A DNA stretch of 64,000 bases from contig CANLLF010000003.1 in assembly GCA_947491935.1 (NCBI GenBank), positions 248,001 through 312,000 on the forward strand, given 5' to 3'. The notes under the pieces are model-generated. The model did no database searches, was not told the DNA's origin, and worked only from the letters and a program-made list of their open reading frames with translations. How positions within the stretch are numbered: position 1 is the first letter of the stretch; each line of letters opens with the position of its first letter. Shown piece after piece: positions 63,523 to 64,000 of the stretch. The position numbers were made by a program, and so were the translations under genes. The stretch comes from an uncultured Roseicyclus sp. (GTDB lineage: Bacteria; Pseudomonadota; Alphaproteobacteria; Rhodobacterales; Rhodobacteraceae).

Positions 63523-64000
63523 AAACCGACCTTGCGCCGCGACACCTGCAACTTCGTGAATTGCTGTTCCATCGCTGGAAGGCCGCTGGATTGCGGCCGG
63601 GGGACAGGATCGAGTCGCAGAACGAGATCGCGCGGTTTTGTGCCTTTTCGTTGATCACCGTGGTCAAGACGCTCAAAGACCTCGAAGCGGAGGGCATCAT
63701 CGTCAGACAGGTTGGGCGCGGCTCGTTTCTTGAGCGCACACCATGGGCCGAAGCGCATCACCGGGTTGGGTTTTTCTACAACCGCGATGTGGTGGGCGGC
63801 GGCATCTTCAACAATGATTTCTACACAAGACTGGTCTCGGGGCTTGAGCAGGCGGTGGTCTCGGACGGCCATGAATTCATCCTTGGCAGTTTCACCAACG
63901 CCAAGATGCCGATGGATGTGTGGGACGCGCTGGATGTGATCGTGCTGACCTCGATCACCGGCGAAACGCGGCTGGACTTTCTCGACACCACCGCAAGCCA
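63519..64000 (+). CDS. GntR family transcriptional regulator with periplasmic-binding-like effector domain, truncated by window end
   Basis: 160 residues are readable before the window ends. The N-terminal winged helix is GntR-type (LRPGDRIESQNEIARFCAFS, then LITVVKTLKDLEAEGIIVRQ and VGRGSFLE). After residue 80 the chain (VGFFYNRDVVGGGIFNNDFY onward) begins a LacI/periplasmic-binding-like sensor domain rather than FadR or HutC domains, an architecture associated with sugar-responsive GntR regulators. It probably controls the NanEK/M81/NagA-like cluster through the two CATGTTA-type sites. The C-terminus is not visible. Confidence 0.85.
   Translation, partial: MKTDLAPRHLQLRELLFHRWKAAGLRPGDRIESQNEIARFCAFSLITVVKTLKDLEAEGIIVRQVGRGSFLERTPWAEAHHRVGFFYNRDVVGGGIFNNDFYTRLVSGLEQAVVSDGHEFILGSFTNAKMPMDVWDALDVIVLTSITGETRLDFLDTTAS

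Noticed and set aside
1-64000. tRNA, rRNA, CRISPR arrays, insertion sequences and prophage genes
   Set aside because: None could be recognised on either strand by cloverleaf, repeat-spacer or transposase/integrase signals.

Overview
The window reads as a chromosomal (or large-replicon) segment of a GC-rich alphaproteobacterium, most likely a marine Rhodobacteraceae/roseobacter-type heterotroph. This is an inference from the very high GC third positions, the density of Tat- and Sec-exported solute-binding proteins, the mixture of Liv-type ABC, sugar ABC and TRAP importers, and the tightly overlapping catabolic operons. No rRNA, tRNA, phylogenetic marker gene, CRISPR array or insertion sequence was found, so the genus cannot be fixed. 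Coding density is very high, with about 58 genes and no gene-free stretch over 300 bases apart from a decayed transporter remnant near 52.9 kb.

Region 1 (2-14480): a plus-strand catabolic run made of an AstE-like deacylase (cut by the window edge), a PuuE-type allantoinase-like deacetylase, an AllA-like ureidoglycolate lyase, a sugar-epimerase-like SDR, two Gfo/Idh/MocA dehydrogenases, a classical SDR, an M20 dipeptidase and an M14 carboxypeptidase. A divergently placed amidohydrolase follows, then a complete branched-chain-amino-acid-type (Liv) ABC importer ending with a GAF protein. The substrate is unknown. Region 2 (14965-25585): a minus-strand sugar ABC importer with an ArgH-like lyase and a VOC protein inside the operon, divergent from a ROK regulator, a two-domain PIG-L protein and an EamA exporter.

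Region 3 (25701-33989): a 1049-residue reductive dehalogenase fused to its own flavin/2Fe-2S reductase, a universal stress protein, then a TRAP transporter operon that includes a tiny membrane protein. That operon faces a LacI regulator across two tandem LacI-type operators. Region 4 (34171-44385): an ArsJ arsenate-detoxification pair (GAPDH plus organoarsenical exporter), threonine dehydrogenase/Kbl with an XRE-cupin regulator, and a LysR regulator divergent from a DabB-DabA inorganic-carbon uptake pair.

Region 5 (44572-52264): an aerobic CoA-dependent 2-aminobenzoate (anthranilate) degradation operon: monooxygenase/reductase fusion, SDR, MarR regulator, enoyl-CoA hydratase, acyl-CoA dehydrogenase, aryl-CoA ligase and a RidA-like protein. 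A short housekeeping/decay zone follows (NUDIX, broken DMT transporter, TetR with a perfect palindrome, GFA-type protein). Region 6 (54904-64000) is an unusual amino-sugar/sialic-acid-like cluster: a NanE-NanK fusion, an MlrC-type M81 protein, a leaderless sialidase-fold protein, an MFS permease fused to a HEAT-repeat domain, a NagA-like deacetylase, an SDR and a GntR regulator cut by the window end. The best candidates for something not well described are the self-sufficient dehalogenase locus (region 3) and the region 6 cluster.
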